Positions 39,532 to 50,294 of a DNA stretch of 64,000 nt are shown one piece after another. The notes beneath the pieces are model-generated. The model was not told the DNA's origin, did no database searches, and saw only the letters and a program-made list of their open reading frames with translations. The stretch is taken from assembly GCA_018818595.1 (NCBI GenBank), contig JAHIRM010000005.1:1-64000 (forward strand). The letters are read 5' to 3'. Position 1 is the first letter of the stretch. Each line of letters starts with the position of its first letter. The stretch comes from Bacillota bacterium. Its GTDB lineage: Bacteria > Bacillota_I > Bacilli_A > Izemoplasmatales > Hujiaoplasmataceae. Position numbers and translations under genes: made by a program.

Positions 39532-40791
39532 TTACGTTGTAATAACGGTTTCAAAAATATCAGAAAACTTACCGGAGTAATCCATAGCAATAATCTTTAT
39601 ATAATTATCTGAATCTTCTATTAAATTTGTAAATAAAACTCCTGGAACAGAGGTTTTATCAAACAAGACGTTGTTCACATACACTTCATACAATTTAATA
39701 TTTTTATCGTCTTGTGCTTCGTCCCATATTAAATACGCGTGTTTTCCACTAACATTAAATACTTGAGGATTTGAGATAACGCCCGGGGAAGAAGTGTCTC
39801 CTGTTATATAATCCTGTTGATATACTCTAACATAATCTATGGTATAGGTCGCAGGAAATATCAAGGCATCTACTCCTTCAACTCCGCCCCAATTTCCACC
39901 AATTGCTAAGTTTAATATCAAGTAAAAAGATTGATCAAAAGGCCAGTCAACTGTTGTATCGTACGAAGTAGTCCCTGTCAAATATGGATTGTATCCTACG
40001 CTTGCAAATTCATAACCATCATAGTACCAAGTAATGCTTGTTTCATCCCAAATGATTCCATAGGTATGAAATTCGTTTGCAACATCGATCGAAGTAATTG
40101 TTCCATCAGTTATTAGTGATGTTGTACTTCCTCCTCTACCATTTGAACCCGCAAAACGTTCAGTATGAATGGTACCATGGACAACATTCATATCATATCC
40201 TACGTGTTCCATGATATCAATTTCTCCACTATCTGGCCACCCGCCATATTTAAAAGTGCTAGGCATCATCCAAAAAGCAGGCCAAGTACCGGTCCCATAA
40301 GGAATCATAGCTCTCATCTCAAATTTACCGTATTTCCAACTTTCAGTATTAACAGTCCAAATCTTTGCCGAAGTATATTCATAGTATTCATAGTCTTCAT
40401 ATAGAGCTTTAATAAGCAAATTATTCCCATCTACATATAAATTTTCTTCTCGATCTGTGTAATATTGTAATTCATTATTTCCATAACCTCCACCACCGGT
40501 TTGGTAACTCCATTTTGTCAAATCAATTCCTCCCGTATAACTAAATTCGTCACACCAAACAGGAACCCAACCATCAGTTATTTCTAACTGTTGACATTCT
40601 GTAGGAATTAAGTCAATCAAACTTGTAGTAACTCCCGAGGATACTGTTGTAGATGAAGTTGAAGTTAACGAAGACGACGTTGTTGTTGTAGTTATATCCG
40701 ATGAAGTTGTTGTTGTAGTTGTTTGATCACACCCTATAAGTGCGATTGTGGCACTAAACATCATCATAAGTATGATAATTTTTTTATACAT
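39532..40791 (-). CDS. Secreted GH16 beta-glucanase-like lipoprotein
   Basis: A surface lipoprotein of 419 residues: signal peptide with lipobox IALIGC, a Thr/Ser-rich linker of about 45 residues, a GH16 jelly-roll domain, then a C-terminal fibronectin-III-like domain (about 335-419). The GH16 catalytic motif GEIDIMEHVG is intact, as are WPAFWMMP and NLAIGGNWGG. Laminarinase or related beta-1,3-glucanase activity is likely, but the substrate is not proven. The ATG at 40791 follows AGGAG; the upstream reading to 40827 lacks a site. It is transcribed alone, with no transporter or sugar regulator nearby. Confidence 0.92.
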   Translation of the reverse strand: MYKKIIILMMMFSATIALIGCDQTTTTTTSSDITTTTTSSSLTSTSSTTVSSGVTTSLIDLIPTECQQLEITDGWVPVWCDEFSYTGGIDLTKWSYQTGGGGYGNNELQYYTDREENLYVDGNNLLIKALYEDYEYYEYTSAKIWTVNTESWKYGKFEMRAMIPYGTGTWPAFWMMPSTFKYGGWPDSGEIDIMEHVGYDMNVVHGTIHTERFAGSNGRGGSTTSLITDGTITSIDVANEFHTYGIIWDETSITWYYDGYEFASVGYNPYLTGTTSYDTTVDWPFDQSFYLILNLAIGGNWGGVEGVDALIFPATYTIDYVRVYQQDYITGDTSSPGVISNPQVFNVSGKHAYLIWDEAQDDKNIKLYEVYVNNVLFDKTSVPGVLFTNLIEDSDNYIKIIAMDYSGKFSDIFETVITT

Positions 40792-40855
40792 TAGAACAAT
40801 CTCCTTTTTATGTAAACTGTTACACACTAAATAATATCATAGGAAAGATAAAAAA

Positions 40856-40892
40856 AGAAGAAAAAAAGCTCAATAGCATTTTTTTTCTTCTA
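40856..40892 (-). terminator. Probable terminator after rsmA
   Basis: A short GCT/AGC stem extended by A-T pairs (AAGAAAAAAA / TTTTTTTTCTT), with T runs in both directions. Confidence 0.5.
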
Positions 40893-40896
40893 CTAA

Positions 40897-41766
40897 TTAT
40901 TTTTCATCTAATTGAAGAGCGTTTGCAAGCTCAAGCAATTGCTCTAAAGAGAGAGCTTCTGCCCGAACGGTTAAATTTAGTTTTTGGTTTGTCAGCAATG
41001 CTTCAAAATAAATTCTGTTTTGATTTGGATAACCTTGAAGCAAATTATTGATAAGTGTTTTTCTTCTTTGCGCAAAAGCAAAATGAACAAAAGCAAAAAA
41101 GAAAGATTCATCTATTTTGAATTTTTCTTCATCATTCTTTAATTCTACTAAAATTACAGCCGAATCAACGTTTGGAGCTGGAATAAATACCGTTTTTGGA
41201 ACTTTAAACAAAATCGAAGTATGAGCGCGATACTGTATGACAACACTAAGCGCGTTGTAATCTTTTGTATTTGGAGCTGAAGTGATTCTTTTTGCGACCT
41301 CATACTGCATCATTAATACCAATTTTTTTACTCTTTTTGATGTTTCAAGAAACTTCATTAAGATTGGCGTCGTAATGTAGTAAGGAAGATTGCTAATTAC
41401 AACAATATCTTCTTCGTTTTTTATGTATTTTTCAATATCTTTATCGATATCTATTTTTAAGATATCCTCATTAACTAGAATTAAGTTATCAACATCACAA
41501 AAATTGTCATTCAAAATAGGAATTAAATCTCGATCTATTTCATATGCTAATACTTGACTTGCGGTTTTGACGAGTTTTTCAGTTAAAGACCCAAACCCAG
41601 GACCGATTTCAATAACAAATGTTTCTTTAGTGATTTTTGATCTTTTAATAATGTTCTCAAGAATGTTTTGATCAACTAAAAAATTTTGTCCATAATGTTT
41701 TTTGATTCTAAACTCGTTATCTCTTACTGTTTGTGCTACTTCAGACTGTGTTCCTATTTTCTTCAT
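40897..41766 (-). CDS. rsmA: 16S rRNA dimethyladenosine transferase
   Basis: RsmA/KsgA dimethylates two adenosines near the 3' end of 16S rRNA (A1518/A1519). The YGQNFL start block, SAM-binding EIGPGFGSLTE and the catalytic NLPYYITTP are visible. 289 residues. It overlaps the rnmV stop by four bases (ATGA), the conserved Bacillus rnmV-ksgA pair. Confidence 0.97.
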   Translation of the reverse strand: MKKIGTQSEVAQTVRDNEFRIKKHYGQNFLVDQNILENIIKRSKITKETFVIEIGPGFGSLTEKLVKTASQVLAYEIDRDLIPILNDNFCDVDNLILVNEDILKIDIDKDIEKYIKNEEDIVVISNLPYYITTPILMKFLETSKRVKKLVLMMQYEVAKRITSAPNTKDYNALSVVIQYRAHTSILFKVPKTVFIPAPNVDSAVILVELKNDEEKFKIDESFFFAFVHFAFAQRRKTLINNLLQGYPNQNRIYFEALLTNQKLNLTVRAEALSLEQLLELANALQLDEK

Positions 41767-42296
41767 TTTATCACTTCATCTATCTGAGATATTGAAATAT
41801 TTAGCATCTTTGTTAATTTTAAAAACGTTTTTCCATTGCAAATAGGCAGATTTAACACATTGCAAATCATTTGTCTTTTCATAGCGGATTCTGGATAATT
41901 TACAAGCTTTCTTTGCATTAAATCTTCAAGAGTAACTGTATTTTCGATTTGGTACTGAATAGAAAATAAATGGTCTAAGCTTTCCTTAATATCTGCAGTA
42001 CTTGCATGTTCAATCCCAACCTTTTTTTTGTTTTTACTAATCGCTTTGGCTTGAGCTAAAAACGCAATCTTATAATTTCCTTTGCGAGCTACTATTTTGT
42101 TAGTTATTTGTTTTCCTGGAAAATCAGGATCTAAAAATAAAATAACTCCTCGATTTAAGCTAACTTTTTGAATAATATCCAGACTGTTATTACTTATTTC
42201 GCTTCCTCCAGTGATAATACATTCTATCTCTGGGTAGATGCTTTGAAGACGTTGCATATCGTGTATGCCTTCAACTACGATAACTTCTTTAAACAC
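41763..42296 (-). CDS. rnmV: Ribonuclease M5
   Basis: A 177-residue Toprim-domain nuclease that finishes 5S rRNA maturation. VVEGIHDMQRL carries the Toprim Glu, and LDPDFPGKQI the DxD. The C-terminal part is the RNase M5 extension. The start is a GTG at 42296 within the end of the lipid kinase gene (eight-base overlap). Confidence 0.92.
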   Translation of the reverse strand: MFKEVIVVEGIHDMQRLQSIYPEIECIITGGSEISNNSLDIIQKVSLNRGVILFLDPDFPGKQITNKIVARKGNYKIAFLAQAKAISKNKKKVGIEHASTADIKESLDHLFSIQYQIENTVTLEDLMQRKLVNYPESAMKRQMICNVLNLPICNGKTFLKLTKMLNISISQIDEVIK

Positions 42297-43218
42297 TTAC
42301 TTCACTTTTCCTTTGGTTTTTAAAATATTTTTTTCGAACCTTATCTGGAATAATAATCGATACGGCTTGTTTACACACTTTAATATCTTGATTGCCTACT
42401 CCGCCAGATTCTCCATCAACGTTCCATCTAGATTTTGTATTTGTTACTATTTTTAATGAACTTGTTTTAAATCGTTTCACAAGTGGTGTTGACCAAAACG
42501 GTAATAAAAATGAAACAAAATAAATAATTGAGTTTAAAGGAAATAAATGACGATATAAAACGACATCAACGAGTCCGTCATCTAAACTTGGCTTATAAAT
42601 CATATTTACTCCAGCAACTCTTTTGGAATTAATGATTAACATCAAGGAGAATATTCCTTTAAATTCTCCGTTATCATGAATGACTCTAGTACGAATCCTT
42701 GGAATTGTAAAAAGTTCTTCTGCCCCTTTAATTAAGTAAGCAAAATAACCTATTTTTCTTTTTAATTTTGAATCAGTAACATAACTTATATCAATAAAAG
42801 CTCCATTGCCCGACACATAACAAAAATATCTGTCATTTGATTTAACAACATCCATTTTTACTGTTTTATTGGTTAATATATTTGTTAATGCTTTTTCAAC
42901 GTTCCTAGATATTCCTAAAGTAGTTCCTATATCGCAACAAGTTCCTGCTGGAATATATCCGATAAATGGTTTTTCATCAAAATCCATAAGCCCATTGACA
43001 CATTCGTTAAAGGTCCCATCTCCTCCAACGATAATTAATACTTCATAAAGTTCTTTACAAGCAATTTGAGATAATTCAGTAGCTTGTCCTGGGTATTTTG
43101 TCTCAAAGACAACAACGTCATAGTCGTTGTCTTTCAAACGATTAATGACGTAGTCTAATTTGGATTTGAAATTTTGTTTACCGCTTTTTGGATTAAAAAT
43201 CATCATTGTTTTTTTCAC
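42289..43218 (-). CDS. Diacylglycerol kinase family protein
   Basis: A 309-residue DagK/YegS-family lipid kinase. FNPKSGKQNF at the start, GGDGTFNE near residue 65, PAGTCCDIG and VSGNGAFIDIS are visible, and the C-terminal DGESGG motif is kept. It most likely recycles diacylglycerol to phosphatidic acid. The start is a GTG at 43218 after AGGTG. It heads the dagK-rnmV-rsmA operon. It is a paralogue of the protein at 17616-18497 with the more canonical motifs. Confidence 0.88.
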   Translation of the reverse strand: MKKTMMIFNPKSGKQNFKSKLDYVINRLKDNDYDVVVFETKYPGQATELSQIACKELYEVLIIVGGDGTFNECVNGLMDFDEKPFIGYIPAGTCCDIGTTLGISRNVEKALTNILTNKTVKMDVVKSNDRYFCYVSGNGAFIDISYVTDSKLKRKIGYFAYLIKGAEELFTIPRIRTRVIHDNGEFKGIFSLMLIINSKRVAGVNMIYKPSLDDGLVDVVLYRHLFPLNSIIYFVSFLLPFWSTPLVKRFKTSSLKIVTNTKSRWNVDGESGGVGNQDIKVCKQAVSIIIPDKVRKKYFKNQRKSEVSV

Positions 43219-43233
43219 AAAATCACCTAGTTC

Positions 43234-43239
43234 ATTATA
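43234..43239 (-). promoter_or_regulatory. Extended -10 of the dagK-rnmV-rsmA operon
   Basis: Minus-strand TGATATAAT, about 16 bases before the GTG start. Confidence 0.5.
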
Positions 43240-43287
43240 TCATACTAAGAAACAGAACGCTATTCATTCAAGCGTCTAATGAAATAC

Positions 43288-43318
43288 TTTACAAAAAAAC
43301 CACAATTTCTGTTATAAT
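43288..43318 (+). promoter_or_regulatory. Promoter of ppaX-hit
   Basis: TTTACA at 43288-43293 and extended TGTTATAAT ending at 43318. The 19-base spacing is long, but the extended -10 compensates. Confidence 0.5.
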
Positions 43319-43333
43319 TAATTTGGTGATATT

Positions 43334-43993
43334 ATGGCGAAAATAGATACATTACTCTTTGATTTAGACGGTACTTTAATTGATTCAAATGATTTGATTA
43401 TTGAAACATTTCGTTTAACGTTACAAACTTATCTTCCTAAAAGGGTATTTTCAAAAGAAGAATTAATTGCCTTAGTAGGCCCTCCTCTTTTTGAAACCTT
43501 TCAAATGATTTCGAAAGATCAATTCATCATTCAAAATGCAATTGAAACGTATCGTCAAATATACACTGATTTAGAATTTAAATATATTGATATTTACCCG
43601 AGTGTCCTTTTTATGCTAGAATATTTTAAAAAAAAGGGCTTCCACATCGGAATTGTAACCACAAAATTCCGTGTTTCAGCTCTTCCATCTTTGAAACATT
43701 TTAAAATTGATGAATGGATTGATGTATTGATTGGTTTAGATGATGTAACTCATCATAAGCCTCATCCAGAATCCATCTATAAAGCATTAAGTTGTTTTAA
43801 TCACCAAGAAGCTATAATGATTGGAGACAGCTCTTCTGATATTCTTGCAGGATTTAATGCTGGAATTTTAACTTGCGGCTTAGACTGGTCAATTAAAAGA
43901 GAAGAACTATTGGCTTTACATCCAAATTTTTGGATTAAAAATTATATAGACTTAATATTACTCGTAGAAGAGTATAACAAGGAGGAAACGTAA
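43334..43993 (+). CDS. ppaX: HAD-family pyrophosphatase PpaX-like
   Basis: A 219-residue HAD hydrolase with the nucleophile motif FDLDGTLIDS near residue 10, IVTTKFR near residue 107 and GDSSSDILAG near residue 173. The order VGPPLFETF, VTTK and LDDV closely follows Bacillus PpaX. PpaX hydrolyses the PPi released when HprK dephosphorylates P-Ser-HPr. A phosphoglycolate phosphatase is the alternative. It shares the TAATG junction with the HIT gene. Confidence 0.85.
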   Translation: MAKIDTLLFDLDGTLIDSNDLIIETFRLTLQTYLPKRVFSKEELIALVGPPLFETFQMISKDQFIIQNAIETYRQIYTDLEFKYIDIYPSVLFMLEYFKKKGFHIGIVTTKFRVSALPSLKHFKIDEWIDVLIGLDDVTHHKPHPESIYKALSCFNHQEAIMIGDSSSDILAGFNAGILTCGLDWSIKREELLALHPNFWIKNYIDLILLVEEYNKEET

Positions 43994-44406
43994 TGGAATG
44001 TGTTTTTTGTCGAATTTTAAACGGAGAAATTCCAACTTACAAAATTTATGAGGATGATAAAATCATTGCGATTTTAGATATATCTCAAGCAACAAAAGGT
44101 CACACCTTAATTATTTCAAAAGAACATTACAAAAATCTGTATGATATTAACGAAGATGTTGCTGCAAATGTATTTAGAGTGGTTCCAAAAATTGCAAATG
44201 CAATAAAAAATGCTTTTAATCCTATCGGGCTTAATGTATTAATTAATACTGAAAAACCATTACAAACTGTTTTTCACTTTCATTTGCATTTGATTCCAAG
44301 ATATCATAATGATGGTGTTGAAATTGATTTCATTAATAATGCTGGAAATACTTCAAAAGAAACCTACCTCCAAATATTAAAAAAGATTCAAGATAATTTA
44401 AAATAA
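43993..44406 (+). CDS. HIT family nucleotide-binding protein
   Basis: A 137-residue HIT protein with the zinc-like CVFCRIL start, a GHTLIISKEH block and the triad HFHLHLIPR near residue 97. It resembles Bacillus Hit and HinT phosphoramidases. The ATG overlaps the ppaX stop by one base and follows GGAGG. Confidence 0.94.
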   Translation: MECVFCRILNGEIPTYKIYEDDKIIAILDISQATKGHTLIISKEHYKNLYDINEDVAANVFRVVPKIANAIKNAFNPIGLNVLINTEKPLQTVFHFHLHLIPRYHNDGVEIDFINNAGNTSKETYLQILKKIQDNLK

Positions 44407-44438
44407 AAACAAGAGGCTTAAATTAGCCTCTTGTTTTT
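44405..44438. terminator. Bidirectional terminator between hit and serS
   Basis: A perfect 14-bp stem (AAAAACAAGAGGCT / AGCCTCTTGTTTTT) closes both convergent transcripts. Confidence 0.87.
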
Positions 44439-45711
44439 ATTTAATAACGTCAATTCCCATATAACTTTGTAGTATTTTTGGAACGAGAATTGTCCCATCT
44501 TTTTGTTGGTAATTTTCCATAATAGCAATTACGGTTCTTCCTACTGCTAACCCTGACCCATTTAGAGTGTGTACATATTCAAGTTTAGCGTCGTTTTCTC
44601 TTCTAAACTTGATGTTTGCTCTTCTAGCTTGATAATCTTCTGCATTAGAAATAGAACCGATTTCTCGATATTTATTTTCTGAGGGTAACCATACTTCAAT
44701 ATCATATGTCTTTCGCATCGAAAAGCCTAAATCTCCAGTACACAGTTCCATGACTCGATAAGGAATTTCAAGTAATTTCAATACTTTTTCTGAGTTTTCA
44801 AGCATTTTTTCTAGTTCAATAGCTGATTCCTCTGGTTTGGTAAATTTAATCAATTCAACTTTATTAAATTGATGTTGCCTCAATATTCCCCTTGTATCTC
44901 GTCCGGCAGAACCTGCCTCTTGACGAAAAGCTGTAGTATATGAAACATATTTAATTGGCAGTAAATTTGCATTCAAAATTTCATCTCTATGTAAATTAAT
45001 TGTTGGAACTTCTGCGGTTGGATTTAGATATAAATTGCGATCATCATATAATTTAAAAGCATCATCTTTAAATTTTGGAAATTGTCCTGTTGCATACATT
45101 GAAGCTTCATTGACAATGTAGGGTGGCATTACTTCAGTATATCCGTGTTCATTTGAATGCAAATCCATCATCATTTGAATTAAGCAACGCTCTAATCTAG
45201 CTCCCATTCCTTTATAAATAACGAATCGGGCTCCAGATATTTTGCTTGCTCTATTGAAGTCTAGTATGTCTAAGCTTTCTCCCAGTTCATAGTGACTTTT
45301 AATTGGAAAATCAAACCTTTTTGGCTCGAATACTTTTTTTAATTCTTTGTTCATGGAGTCATCTTTTCCAATTGGAATAAACTCATCTGGAATGTTTGGT
45401 GTTAAAAGTAATGTTTGTTTGATTTCTTCATCGTATAAAGTAATCATTTCATCAAGAGCTTTTATCTCCAAAGAACAATTTTCAACTTCTTGTAAGATGG
45501 GTTCAATATCTAACCCTTCTCTTTTATACTTTCCAACATTGCGAGATACTTCATTTTTCTTCGCTTTTAATATTTCGACATTTTGAATGGCAACTCTTCG
45601 TTTTTGATCTTTTTCAAGAAGATCATAAAGATACGAAAAATCGCCTCCGCGTCTACTAAGTAATTGTATTATTTTTTTAGTATCATCTTTAATTGTTTTT
45701 AAATCTAACAT
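44437..45711 (-). CDS. serS: Seryl-tRNA synthetase
   Basis: A 424-residue class II synthetase. An N-terminal antiparallel coiled coil (about 30-105) contacts tRNA-Ser. The catalytic core has TAEVP near residue 235, [21 protein letters not shown] and the motif 3 GSGLAVGRT. It starts 13 bases after gyrA, with GAGGCG upstream. No T-box leader is present. It ends the yaaA-recF-gyrB-gyrA-serS series. Confidence 0.98.
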   Translation of the reverse strand: MLDLKTIKDDTKKIIQLLSRRGGDFSYLYDLLEKDQKRRVAIQNVEILKAKKNEVSRNVGKYKREGLDIEPILQEVENCSLEIKALDEMITLYDEEIKQTLLLTPNIPDEFIPIGKDDSMNKELKKVFEPKRFDFPIKSHYELGESLDILDFNRASKISGARFVIYKGMGARLERCLIQMMMDLHSNEHGYTEVMPPYIVNEASMYATGQFPKFKDDAFKLYDDRNLYLNPTAEVPTINLHRDEILNANLLPIKYVSYTTAFRQEAGSAGRDTRGILRQHQFNKVELIKFTKPEESAIELEKMLENSEKVLKLLEIPYRVMELCTGDLGFSMRKTYDIEVWLPSENKYREIGSISNAEDYQARRANIKFRRENDAKLEYVHTLNGSGLAVGRTVIAIMENYQQKDGTILVPKILQSYMGIDVIK

Positions 45712-45724
45712 AATATCGCCTCGA

Positions 45725-48373
45725 TTAATAGCTATCGCTTAAAATATCATCAAGCGGATCTGAATCATCATTTTCTTCTTCGTTGTCTTCATCTTCTAAT
45801 TTAAGATCTGCGAATTGTTTGTATCCTTTTGCCACTTCATCAATGTTAATTTGAACCGGTTGTTCCTTTGGTTCTTCTTGAACGCACGGAATATCTTCTG
45901 TGCTTTCATCAAATTCATCACATAATTCTTCTTTAGGAACAATTGCAATTGTTGCTACTTTATGCGTATCTAATAAGTTGATAATGCGAACCCCCTGAGT
46001 AGATCTTTTTGTTTGAGCAATTTGATCTATCGGAACTCGAATAATCATTCCTTTGTCTGTAACGACAAGTAAATCTTCATCACCAACAACACTAATCAAT
46101 TTTTTTAGAGGTCCGTTTTTTTCAGTAACGTTAATGGTTTTAACGCCTTTACCTCCTCGTCCTTGAAGACGATATTCATCCACAATTGTTCTTTTTCCAT
46201 AACCAAATTCGGTTATAGCTAATACTTCATTTCGTTCATCTGTTACGGTTGTTACACCAATCACTTCTTCGTTATTTGATAACCAAATTCCTTTCACTCC
46301 TGCTGCATTTCTTCCCATATATCTTACATCCGTTTCGTTAAAACGAATGGCTTTTCCATTAGAAGCTCCTATGATGATATCTCTATGACCGTCTGTTAAT
46401 TTAACGTTATGTAATGCATCATCATCTTTAAGGGAAATCGCGCGAATACCGTTTGTCCTGATGTTTTGGAAATCTGATACTTTCGTTCTTTTCACGATAC
46501 CTTTTGCAGTTGTGAAGAAAAGATATCCTTCATCAAAATTCTTAATACTCATAATTGCTGCAAGGTTTTCTCCTTCAACAAGATTAAGCAAATTAACGAT
46601 AGGTAATCCTTTAGAACTTCGTCCGTAATTTGGAACTTTATACCCTTTAATTTTGTATACTCTTCCAAGAGTTGTAAAGAATAATAAATAGTCATGAGTG
46701 GAGGTTGAGATGATCGAATCAATGACATCATCTTCGTTCATCTTCATTCCTGTTTTTCCTCTTCCGCCTCGGTTTTGTGATTTATAAACATCGATATTCA
46801 TTCGTTTTACGTAGCCGTTGGTCGTAACAGCAATGATAACTTCCTCTACAGGGATTAAGTCTTCGTCTTCGATATCATAATCACCAAACGGATCAATCTC
46901 GCTTCTTCTTTCGTCTCCAAATTTTTGATTAATTTCCGTTGCTTCATCAATCAAAATTTGATGTTGTAATTCTACGTTAGATAATACTTGATTATAGTAA
47001 GTTATGGCTTTTTCAATTTCTTCAAGTTCTAAATGAATTTTATCTCTTTCTAAGCCTGACAATCTTCGAAGTTGCATAGCTAAAATAGCTTTTACTTGAA
47101 CTTCGCTTAATTCAAAGATTGTCATTAATCTTTGTTCAGTATCATCATAGGAATCTCGAATGATTTTGATAACTTCTTCTATGTTATCTAACGCTTTAAT
47201 AAATCCATTTAATAAATGTTCTCTTTGGACGGCTTTATTTAAATCGAAATTTGTTTTACGAATTAGCACTTCGGTTTGATGATTGAAATAGTGTCTAATG
47301 ATATCTTTTAGTGGTAGTGTTTCTGGCTTGTCATTAACTAATGCAAGCATATTAATTCCAAATGAAACTTGAAGTTGAGAGTTTTTATATAAGTTATTTA
47401 AGAATACTTCGTGATTAACATCTCTTCTTAACTCCATCACTACCCTCATTCCGTTTCGATTTGATTCGTCACGCAAATCAGTAATTCCATCAATTTTTTT
47501 ATCTTTCGCTAATTCAGCGATTCTTTCAATTAAAGTTGTTTTATTGACTTGATATGGAATTTCTTTAATAATAATTTGTTTTTTCCCAGATGCCATTTCG
47601 ATGATATCTGTTTTTGCTTTTACTCGAATAATTCCTCTTCCGGTTTCATAAGCTTCTCGAATACCAGAAACTCCTAAAATGATTCCTCCTGTTGGAAAAT
47701 CAGGGCCTTTTATATATTCCATTAACTCTTCCGTTGTGATTTCGGGATTTTTAATATAAGCAATATACCCTCCAATAACTTCTGTTAAATTGTGTGGAGG
47801 AATATTTGTGGCCATACCTACAGCAATTCCTGTAGCCCCATTCACAAGGATATTAGGTATTTTTGATGGCAAAACCTTTGGTTCTCTTTCAGAACCATCA
47901 TAATTATCAATAAAATCTACTGTATCTTTTTTTAAATCTTTTAACATTTCAATGGTAATTTTTTCCATTCTTGCTTCGGTGTACCGCATTGCTGCAGCTC
48001 CATCACCATCAATAGAACCAAAATTCCCGTGTCCATTTACAAGAGGATACCTATAACTAAAATCTTGGGCCATTCTTACCATTGAATCATAAATCGCTGT
48101 ATCACCATGAGGATGATACTTACCCATAACATCTCCGACAATTCTTGCCGATTTTTTAAATTGTTTATCTGGTGTAACTCCTAATTCTTCCATACCAAAC
48201 AAAATTCGTCTATGAACGGGTTTCAATCCATCTCTAACATCTGGCAAGGCTCTTGACACGATAACGCTCATTGCATAACTTAAAAAAGAGTTCTTCATTT
48301 CGTTGTTAATATTAATTTCAATAACTTTATTTGCTTGATTCATTGCTTTTTCTACACTAATATTGTCTTCCAT
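45725..48373 (-). CDS. gyrA: DNA gyrase subunit A
   Basis: An 882-residue GyrA. The catalytic Tyr131 is in AAMRYTE. The quinolone region reads [10 protein letters not shown], with Thr where E. coli has Ser83 and an Asp at position 87. The C-terminal pinwheel carries a GyrA box variant, QNRGGRG. The last ~60 residues are acidic. It starts at 48373 after AAGGAGG, ten bases after gyrB. Confidence 0.98.
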   Translation of the reverse strand: MEDNISVEKAMNQANKVIEININNEMKNSFLSYAMSVIVSRALPDVRDGLKPVHRRILFGMEELGVTPDKQFKKSARIVGDVMGKYHPHGDTAIYDSMVRMAQDFSYRYPLVNGHGNFGSIDGDGAAAMRYTEARMEKITIEMLKDLKKDTVDFIDNYDGSEREPKVLPSKIPNILVNGATGIAVGMATNIPPHNLTEVIGGYIAYIKNPEITTEELMEYIKGPDFPTGGIILGVSGIREAYETGRGIIRVKAKTDIIEMASGKKQIIIKEIPYQVNKTTLIERIAELAKDKKIDGITDLRDESNRNGMRVVMELRRDVNHEVFLNNLYKNSQLQVSFGINMLALVNDKPETLPLKDIIRHYFNHQTEVLIRKTNFDLNKAVQREHLLNGFIKALDNIEEVIKIIRDSYDDTEQRLMTIFELSEVQVKAILAMQLRRLSGLERDKIHLELEEIEKAITYYNQVLSNVELQHQILIDEATEINQKFGDERRSEIDPFGDYDIEDEDLIPVEEVIIAVTTNGYVKRMNIDVYKSQNRGGRGKTGMKMNEDDVIDSIISTSTHDYLLFFTTLGRVYKIKGYKVPNYGRSSKGLPIVNLLNLVEGENLAAIMSIKNFDEGYLFFTTAKGIVKRTKVSDFQNIRTNGIRAISLKDDDALHNVKLTDGHRDIIIGASNGKAIRFNETDVRYMGRNAAGVKGIWLSNNEEVIGVTTVTDERNEVLAITEFGYGKRTIVDEYRLQGRGGKGVKTINVTEKNGPLKKLISVVGDEDLLVVTDKGMIIRVPIDQIAQTKRSTQGVRIINLLDTHKVATIAIVPKEELCDEFDESTEDIPCVQEEPKEQPVQINIDEVAKGYKQFADLKLEDEDNEEENDDSDPLDDILSDSY

Positions 48374-48383
48374 GCCGGCCTCC

Positions 48384-50294
48384 TTATATATCTAAATTAC
48401 GCACATATTCTGCGTTTTCTTGTATAAATTCTCTTCTACTTAATACGTCATCACCCATTAACATAGAAAAAATACGATCTGCTTCTATTGCGTCTTCTAA
48501 CCGCACTTGAAGCAAGGTTCTAGTTTGTGGATCCATTGTTGTTTCCCAAAGTTGCTCTGGATTCATTTCCCCTAGTCCTTTATATCTTTGAAGCGTGGGC
48601 TTCCCGCTCATTTTGGAAAGAATTAATTCTAATTCTTTTTCTTCATAAGCGTATTCTATTGTTTTTCCTTGTTGTATTTTGTATAAAGGTGGTTGAGCTA
48701 TATATACATACCCTTTTTCAATTAATTGACGCATGTATCTAAAGAAGAAGGTTAAAAGCAATGTTCTAATGTGCGCTCCATCGACATCAGCATCGGTCAT
48801 GATGATTATTTTATGATATCTAGCTTGCTCAATTTGAAATTCTTCTGCGATTCCAGTACCAAAAGCTTGAATCATAGATAATATTTCTTTGTTTTGTAAC
48901 GCTTTATCTAACCTTGCTTTTTCAACATTTAACACTTTTCCTCTTAAAGGTAAAATTGCTTGATTTTCAGAGTCTCTGCCTTGTTTTGCTGAACCTCCAG
49001 CAGAATCACCTTCCACAATGTATATTTCTGCTCTTGTTGCGTCTTTAGTTCTGCAATCAGCTAGTTTTGAAGCAAAGCCCAAAGAGTCTAAAGGGGATTT
49101 TCTTCTAGTGGCTTCTCTGGCTTTTTTTGCAGCAATTCTTGCCCTTTGAGCCATTAAAGCTTTTTCTAAAATTATTCTTGCGGCACTTGGATTTTCAAGC
49201 AAAAAGCGTTCTAATCCTTCTGACATAATATTTGAAACAACTCGTCTTGCATCACTTGATCCAAGTTTTGATTTGGTTTGTCCTTCAAATTGAGGATCGG
49301 GATGTTTAACTGATACTATGGCAACTAAGCCCTCTCTAGTATCTTCGCCCAACAAGGATTCATCTTTTTTGTATATATTATTGCTTTTTCCATAGTTGTT
49401 TAAAATTCTAGTTAACGTCATTTTAAACCCTTCTTCGTGAGTACCGCCCTCAGGGTTTGTAATGTTATTAGTAAACGGATAGATATTAGCAGAATATCCA
49501 TCATTATATTGCATAGCAATTTCAACGGTAATTCCTTCTTGTTCTCCTTCAAAATAAGCTACATTAGCATGTAATTTATCTTTCCCTACGTTTAGAAATT
49601 CGACATATTCTTTCACTCCCCCTTCATAACGATAATCTTTATGAATTATATTTTCTGGATTTCTAGAATCTGTAATTGTAAACTGAATTCCTTTGTTTAA
49701 AAAAGCAAGTTGTTGAATTCTTGTTCTCAATATTTCATATTCATATACATTTGACTCTTGAAACACAACTGGATCTGCTAAAAACGTGACTATTGTCCCG
49801 GATTTATCTGTGTCTCCAATACATTCCAATTCATTTTTTACAAATCCGTGATCAAATCCAATGGTATATATTTTTCCATCTTTATGGATTTCTAAATTCA
49901 TATACTCGCTAAGAGCGTTAACAACCGATGCTCCTACGCCATGTAATCCACCCGATACTTTGTATGAATTGTGATCAAATTTTCCACCGGCGTGAAGTAC
50001 GGTATATACTGTTTCCACTGTTGGCCTTTTGGATTTTGGATGAATATCTACCGGAATTCCTCGACCATTGTCATTGACAGAAATCACATTTCCTGGAAGA
50101 ATTTCAACATTAATCGAATTTGCATAGCCGGCTAGTGCTTCGTCTACGGCATTATCAACAATTTCCCATACCAAATGATGCAATCCTCTTGGCCCGGTTG
50201 TACCAATATACATTCCCGGTCTTTTTTTAACAGCTTCTAATCCTTCGAGTATTTGAATGTTACTCGCATCATATTTTGAGTTGTTATTTACCAT
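48384..50294 (-). CDS. gyrB: DNA gyrase subunit B
   Basis: A 636-residue GyrB. The GHKL ATPase motif [23 protein letters not shown], and [14 protein letters not shown] are present. The Toprim part has [26 protein letters not shown] and [12 protein letters not shown], and [17 protein letters not shown] is near the end. The start overlaps the recF end by 11 bases. Confidence 0.98.
   Translation of the reverse strand: MVNNNSKYDASNIQILEGLEAVKKRPGMYIGTTGPRGLHHLVWEIVDNAVDEALAGYANSINVEILPGNVISVNDNGRGIPVDIHPKSKRPTVETVYTVLHAGGKFDHNSYKVSGGLHGVGASVVNALSEYMNLEIHKDGKIYTIGFDHGFVKNELECIGDTDKSGTIVTFLADPVVFQESNVYEYEILRTRIQQLAFLNKGIQFTITDSRNPENIIHKDYRYEGGVKEYVEFLNVGKDKLHANVAYFEGEQEGITVEIAMQYNDGYSANIYPFTNNITNPEGGTHEEGFKMTLTRILNNYGKSNNIYKKDESLLGEDTREGLVAIVSVKHPDPQFEGQTKSKLGSSDARRVVSNIMSEGLERFLLENPSAARIILEKALMAQRARIAAKKAREATRRKSPLDSLGFASKLADCRTKDATRAEIYIVEGDSAGGSAKQGRDSENQAILPLRGKVLNVEKARLDKALQNKEILSMIQAFGTGIAEEFQIEQARYHKIIIMTDADVDGAHIRTLLLTFFFRYMRQLIEKGYVYIAQPPLYKIQQGKTIEYAYEEKELELILSKMSGKPTLQRYKGLGEMNPEQLWETTMDPQTRTLLQVRLEDAIEADRIFSMLMGDDVLSRREFIQENAEYVRNLDI

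Noticed and set aside
40620-40740. Repetitive GTT/GTA tract resembling a tandem repeat or CRISPR
   Set aside because: It encodes the Thr/Ser-rich linker of the GH16 lipoprotein; units are short and irregular, without spacers.
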